The position numbers and the translations under genes were made by a program. A stretch of DNA of 8,673 bases from positions 1 to 8,673 of the forward strand of contig CANFUB010000096.1 in assembly GCA_947450015.1 (NCBI GenBank), written 5' to 3'. Positions 5,422-8,673 of the stretch are shown piece after piece. The DNA is from Bacteroidota bacterium (GTDB lineage Bacteria; Bacteroidota; Bacteroidia; NS11-12g; UBA955). Under the pieces are notes generated by a model, which made no database searches, was not told where the DNA came from, and worked only from the letters and a program-made list of their open reading frames with translations. Numbering within the stretch: the stretch's first letter is position 1; each line of letters opens with the position of its first letter.

Positions 5422-8400
5422 TTAAATTTGATTTAGATTGACCCATGTTTTCGAATAAGATGTATAAGACTGGAAGTACAAAAAGTGTAAGAAAGGTAGC
5501 AATCATAAGACCGCCAATTACCACAGTGGCTAAAGGTCGCTGCACCTCTGCACCAGCGCCATTGCTCAGCGCCATCGGAAGAAAGCCTAAGGATGCTACA
5601 AATGCCGTCATTAATACCGGACGTAAACGCAACTGAGTACCTTTTATAACAATGGCTTTTAAGTCGTTTAAGCCGTGTTTTTTTAGTTGGTTAAATTCTG
5701 CAATCAGGACAATGCCATTTAATACCGCCACGCCAAATAATGCAATGAAGCCAACACCAGCACTAATACTAAACGGCATATCTCTAAACGCAAGAAATAA
5801 AATACCACCAATTGCTGATAGCGGAATGGCAGAATAAATTAATAAGCCATGCTTAACAGAATTGAAGGCAAAATACAGTAAAACAAAAATCATTAAAAGC
5901 GAAACAGGTACTGCAATTGCCAGTCTTTTTTTTGCGGCCTCTAAATTTTCGAAAGCGCCACCATAAGTAGGGTAGTAACCAGCTTGAAACTTAATTTTTT
6001 TACCTACTTTTTCTTGTAATTCATTAACAATACTTTGTACATCACGTCCTCGAATATTAAAACCAACTATGATTCTGCGTTTGGCATCTTCACGTTGAAT
6101 TTGATTGGGACCATCTTGTATTTCTACCTTTGCAAATTGTGAAAGTGGTATTTGGTTACCATTAGGTGTTGGGATTAATAAATTTTGTACATCGGCTAAC
6201 TCATTTCTTTTTTCGCCAGTTAAACGCACTACCAAATCAAACCGCTTTTCGCCTTCGAATATTAAGCCAGTGCTTTGACCAGCAAAGGCAGTATTCAAAA
6301 TTCTATTGATGTCTGAAATGTTCATGTTGTATTGGGCAATTGTACTGCGGTTATACGTAATATTAATTTGAGGCATACCAGTAACAGGTTCTACATAAAC
6401 ATCTTTTGCCCCTTCCACGGTAGAAATAATCGCACCCATTTGTTCCGCATATGCGGCCAAGGTATCTAAATTCTCACCAAATATTTTACAAACGACATCT
6501 TGTTTAGCGCCCGTCATTAATTCATTGAAACGCATTTGAACTGGGTATTGAAATCCGAAGGTAACACCAGGGACAGCTTCTAATGCTTTGCCCATTTTCT
6601 CGGCTAATTCATTAAAGGTTTTTGCACTGGTCCACTCTTTTTTGTCCTTCAGTATGATCATTAAATCCATGGCATCTATGGGCATCGGATCTGTTGGTAC
6701 TTCGCCACTTCCTATTTTTGCCACTATTTTCTTTACTTCAGGAAATTCCTTGATAAGAATAGCTGCTGCTTTTTGTGAAGCATCGATACTCACATTTAAA
6801 TTACTGCCTGTCAAAACCCTTGTTTCAACTGCAAAATCACCTTCTTCAAGTGCCGGAATAAATTCGCCTCCCAATGTAGTAAATACAAAAATTGATATCA
6901 CAAATAATCCGATCGTACTTGAGATAACGAGTTTCGGGTAATTTAAAATTTTATTAAGGGTTGCTTTATACGCGTGCTCAACCTTTTCCATCAATTTATC
7001 TGATAGGTTTTTCTTGGTTTTTACTTTTTTGCTCAAAAACAAGGCACTCATCATTGGTATATAAGTGAGCGATAAGATAAAGGCACCAATAAGGGCAAAT
7101 GCAACAGTTTGGGCCATGGGTTTAAACATTTTGCCTTCAATGCCTTGCAAGGTAAAAATAGGAAGGTATACAATTAAAATAATAACCTGTCCAAACACTG
7201 CGCTGTTCATCATTTTTGAGGCTGAATAACGTACCTCATCATCCATTTGTTTCTGTTCAATTTTAAGCGCAGATCCAAATTTTTTGGTGTCAGCTAATTG
7301 GTGCATTACGGCTTCAACAATAATAACCGCCCCATCTACAATCAAGCCAAAATCAAGTGCCCCCAAACTCATTAAATTGCCACTAACACCAAATAAATTC
7401 ATCATGATAATGGCAAACAACATGGCAAGCGGAATGACAGAGGCTACCAACAAACCTGCTCTAAAGTTGCCTAAAAAAAGCACCAATATAAAGACAACAA
7501 TCAGTGCACCTTCCATCAAGTTTTTTTCGACTGTGTTTATGGCATTGTCAACCATTTTAGTGCGGTCCAAGAATGGTTCAATAACAACGCCTTCGGGTAG
7601 CGACTTTTGGATTTGCGCAATGCGTTCCTTAACATTTTTTATAACTTCCGAACTGTTGGCGCCTTTTAACATCATCACGACAGCGCCAGCAACTTCACCT
7701 TTGTCGTTATAGGTCATAGCCCCATAGCGTGTGGCATGGCCTAGTTTTATTTCTGCAACATCTCTAATAAAAATTGGATTGCCATTGGTGTTATTTTTAA
7801 TGGCGATATTAGAAATATCATCAATGTTGGTTAATAAACCCTCGGATTTTATGAACAGTATGGTTGGACCTTTTTCAATATAGGCGCCACCTGTGTTTTG
7901 GTTATTGCTTTCCAGCGCTTTAAATACATCGGCAATATTGATGTCGAATGATTGTAATTTATTGGGATCAATCTCAATGGTATATTGTTTTAATTTGCCA
8001 CCAAAACTGCTCACCTCAGCAACGCCTTGCACCCCAATAAGTTGTCTTCTAACAATCCAATCTTGAATGGTTCTTAATTCAGTTTCATTGTATTTGGTTT
8101 CAAAGCCTGGTTTCGCTCGCACCACATATTGGTAAATTTCGCCTAGTCCTGTTGTAACTGGACCTAATTCTGGAATACCAATATCCTTGGGAATTAAGGT
8201 TTGTATTTTTTGTAGTTTTTCTGTGACTTGTTGACGTGCCCAGTATACATCAGTTTCATCATCGAATACAATGGTTACCAATGAAAGTCCAAATCTCGAA
8301 AAGCTTCTAATTTCTTTGATGCCATGAATATTACTATTGGCCTGTTCAATTGGAAACGTAACAAGGCGTTCAATATCTGTAGCCCCATAAGAAGGTGCAA

Positions 8401-8554
8401 CCGTGATTATTTGAACTTGGTTGTTCGTAATATCTGGCACGGCATCTATCGGCAATTTGGTAACTTGATAGATACCATAAACGATTAATCCTACTGTAAA
8501 GAGTAGTATTATTAATTTATTTTTTATTGAAAATGCTATTGTTTTTGTAAGCAT
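5402..8554 (-). CDS. czcA: CzcA/CusA-family heavy-metal RND efflux pump, divalent-cation type
   Basis: This 1050-residue inner-membrane proton-driven pump matches the full length of the heavy-metal RND family. It has TM1 at about 12-30 followed by L-P-I-D-A-V-P-D-I-T-N (34-44). A periplasmic domain covers about 45-340, TM2-6 about 347-508, TM7 about 541-560, a second periplasmic domain 561-870, and TM8-12 about 876-1035. The proton-relay signature D401-F-G-x3-D407-G-A-x3-V-E414 in TM4 is the CzcA-type pattern for divalent cations; the Asn that normally follows the Glu is Ala415. By-eye alignment puts E577, A628 and E678 where CusA has its three essential copper/silver methionines, arguing against Cu/Ag export. 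It is the first gene of the block, with about 119 bases of upstream sequence in the window, and its end overlaps the TolC-like gene. The symbol is given at family level; Zn, Co, Cd, Ni, Fe or Mn cannot be separated from sequence alone. Confidence 0.93.
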   Translation of the reverse strand: MLTKTIAFSIKNKLIILLFTVGLIVYGIYQVTKLPIDAVPDITNNQVQIITVAPSYGATDIERLVTFPIEQANSNIHGIKEIRSFSRFGLSLVTIVFDDETDVYWARQQVTEKLQKIQTLIPKDIGIPELGPVTTGLGEIYQYVVRAKPGFETKYNETELRTIQDWIVRRQLIGVQGVAEVSSFGGKLKQYTIEIDPNKLQSFDINIADVFKALESNNQNTGGAYIEKGPTILFIKSEGLLTNIDDISNIAIKNNTNGNPIFIRDVAEIKLGHATRYGAMTYNDKGEVAGAVVMMLKGANSSEVIKNVKERIAQIQKSLPEGVVIEPFLDRTKMVDNAINTVEKNLMEGALIVVFILVLFLGNFRAGLLVASVIPLAMLFAIIMMNLFGVSGNLMSLGALDFGLIVDGAVIIVEAVMHQLADTKKFGSALKIEQKQMDDEVRYSASKMMNSAVFGQVIILIVYLPIFTLQGIEGKMFKPMAQTVAFALIGAFILSLTYIPMMSALFLSKKVKTKKNLSDKLMEKVEHAYKATLNKILNYPKLVISSTIGLFVISIFVFTTLGGEFIPALEEGDFAVETRVLTGSNLNVSIDASQKAAAILIKEFPEVKKIVAKIGSGEVPTDPMPIDAMDLMIILKDKKEWTSAKTFNELAEKMGKALEAVPGVTFGFQYPVQMRFNELMTGAKQDVVCKIFGENLDTLAAYAEQMGAIISTVEGAKDVYVEPVTGMPQINITYNRSTIAQYNMNISDINRILNTAFAGQSTGLIFEGEKRFDLVVRLTGEKRNELADVQNLLIPTPNGNQIPLSQFAKVEIQDGPNQIQREDAKRRIIVGFNIRGRDVQSIVNELQEKVGKKIKFQAGYYPTYGGAFENLEAAKKRLAIAVPVSLLMIFVLLYFAFNSVKHGLLIYSAIPLSAIGGILFLAFRDMPFSISAGVGFIALFGVAVLNGIVLIAEFNQLKKHGLNDLKAIVIKGTQLRLRPVLMTAFVASLGFLPMALSNGAGAEVQRPLATVVIGGLMIATFLTLFVLPVLYILFENMGQSKSNLNDETAF

Positions 8555-8572
8555 TAATAATTGTTTTTTTAA

Positions 8573-8589
8573 TTCCTTTGGTAAAGGAA
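8573..8589. repeat. 7-bp perfect inverted repeat just upstream of the pump gene
   Basis: TTCCTTT (8573-8579) and AAAGGAA (8583-8589) flank the 3-base spacer GGT. In the minus-strand transcript this would be a short hairpin whose 3' arm, AAAGGAA, is the only Shine-Dalgarno-like string in the leader. It ends 18 bases before the ATG at 8554, farther than usual, so it may not be the working ribosome site. It could be a leader hairpin affecting translation or a DNA operator. No T-run follows on either strand, so it is not terminator-like. Confidence 0.4.
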
Positions 8590-8592
8590 AGG

Positions 8593-8624
8593 TGAATATA
8601 AAATTTAAAGAAAATTGAATTCAA
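8593..8624 (-). promoter_or_regulatory. candidate Bacteroidota-type promoter for the metal-export block
   Basis: Reading the minus strand, TTG (8624-8622) is followed after 21 bases by TATATTCA (8600-8593), a partial match to the Bacteroidota -7 consensus TAnnTTTG with a -33 TTG. The spacing is at the long end of what I remember for this promoter class and the -7 match is imperfect. In such AT-rich sequence a chance match is quite possible. Its support is mainly its position 40-70 bases before the first gene and its overlap with an inverted repeat. Confidence 0.25.
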
Positions 8625-8625
8625 T
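8614..8625. repeat. 12-bp perfect palindrome in the upstream region
   Basis: ATTGAATTCAAT (8614-8625) is its own reverse complement. It overlaps the candidate -33 element and lies about 60 bases before the pump start codon, a position where a bound repressor would block transcription. I do not recognise it as a known Fur, Zur, MntR or NikR site. AT-rich palindromes of this length arise by chance moderately often. Confidence 0.35.
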
Positions 8626-8642
8626 AATTTATAGGTATGCAA

Positions 8643-8658
8643 CAACACTTTAGTGTTG
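8643..8658. promoter_or_regulatory. 16-bp dyad, candidate operator of the metal-export block
   Basis: CAACACT (8643-8649) and AGTGTTG (8652-8658) are perfect 7-bp arms around a 2-base TT centre, 88 bases upstream of the pump start codon. It is the most GC-containing and least trivial of the three upstream dyads. Its compact symmetry suits a homodimeric metal-sensing regulator. No T-run follows on either strand, so a terminator for a gene beyond the window is less likely. The regulator itself is not encoded in this window. Confidence 0.4.
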
Positions 8659-8673
8659 CTGAAAAATGAAAAG

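Noticed and set aside
5445..7712. Four plus-strand open frames opposite the RND gene (5445-5636, 5652-5837, 6588-6941, 7284-7712).
   Set aside because: They lie wholly inside a full-length RND gene, and have low-complexity Ser/Thr/Pro/Ile composition typical of antisense shadow frames.
5402..8554. Calling the pump CusA (copper/silver exporter).
   Set aside because: The TM4 motif is CzcA-type, and the residues at the CusA methionine triad positions are Glu, Ala and Glu by eye.
8573..8579. AAAGGAA (minus strand) as the ribosome-binding site that fixes the pump start.
   Set aside because: It is 18 bases from the ATG, longer than a working spacing, and no alternative in-frame start lies closer to it.
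1..8673. tRNA/rRNA genes, CRISPR arrays, insertion sequences, toxin-antitoxin or defence genes.
   Set aside because: Nothing of these types was seen; the window is almost fully occupied by seven protein genes and one 119-base upstream region.

Overview
The window looks like an AT-rich chromosomal segment from a member of the Bacteroidota. Supporting signs are the sequence style of every encoded protein, start codons with no Shine-Dalgarno sequence at a usable distance, and an outer-membrane-type C-terminus on the gene at the left edge. I cannot name a genus. Statements about families are from memory and by-eye alignment; no search was run.

Layout. Positions 2-925 (+) hold the last 307 codons of a large surface or outer-membrane protein whose start lies outside the window. 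It converges, with only 3 bases between stop codons, on a six-gene block on the minus strand that fills 929-8554. In transcription order the block is: a CzcA-type heavy-metal RND pump (8554-5402), a TolC-like outer-membrane channel (5421-4195), a cation diffusion facilitator or CDF (4193-3201), the RND periplasmic adaptor (3204-2050), a VIT1/CCC1-family iron/manganese transporter (2044-1358) and a small Rieske [2Fe-2S] lipoprotein (1336-929). Junctions are a 20-bp overlap, a 1-bp gap, a 4-bp ATGA overlap, a 5-bp gap and a 21-bp gap, so one transcript is the simplest reading. Positions 8555-8673 are the upstream leader/promoter region. They contain three separate perfect inverted repeats, which are candidate operators or leader structures.

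How the genes may work together. The RND pump, adaptor and TolC-like channel would form a tripartite complex moving divalent metal from periplasm to outside. The CDF and VIT proteins are two inner-membrane exporters that would move metal from cytoplasm to periplasm, feeding that complex. The Rieske lipoprotein is probably anchored facing the periplasm and adds a redox centre to an otherwise pure transport operon; its role is unknown. Residue patterns favour divalent metals such as Fe, Mn, Zn, Co or Cd over Cu/Ag. The pump has the DFG-x3-DGA-x3-VE signature and lacks the CusA methionine triad. The VIT protein keeps the full set of metal-binding residues remembered for the eucalyptus VIT1 structure. 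The CDF has an atypical transmembrane site (Glu/Asn/His/Asp). The most interesting points are the gene combination, the altered CDF site with its Cys cluster, and the Rieske protein in this context.
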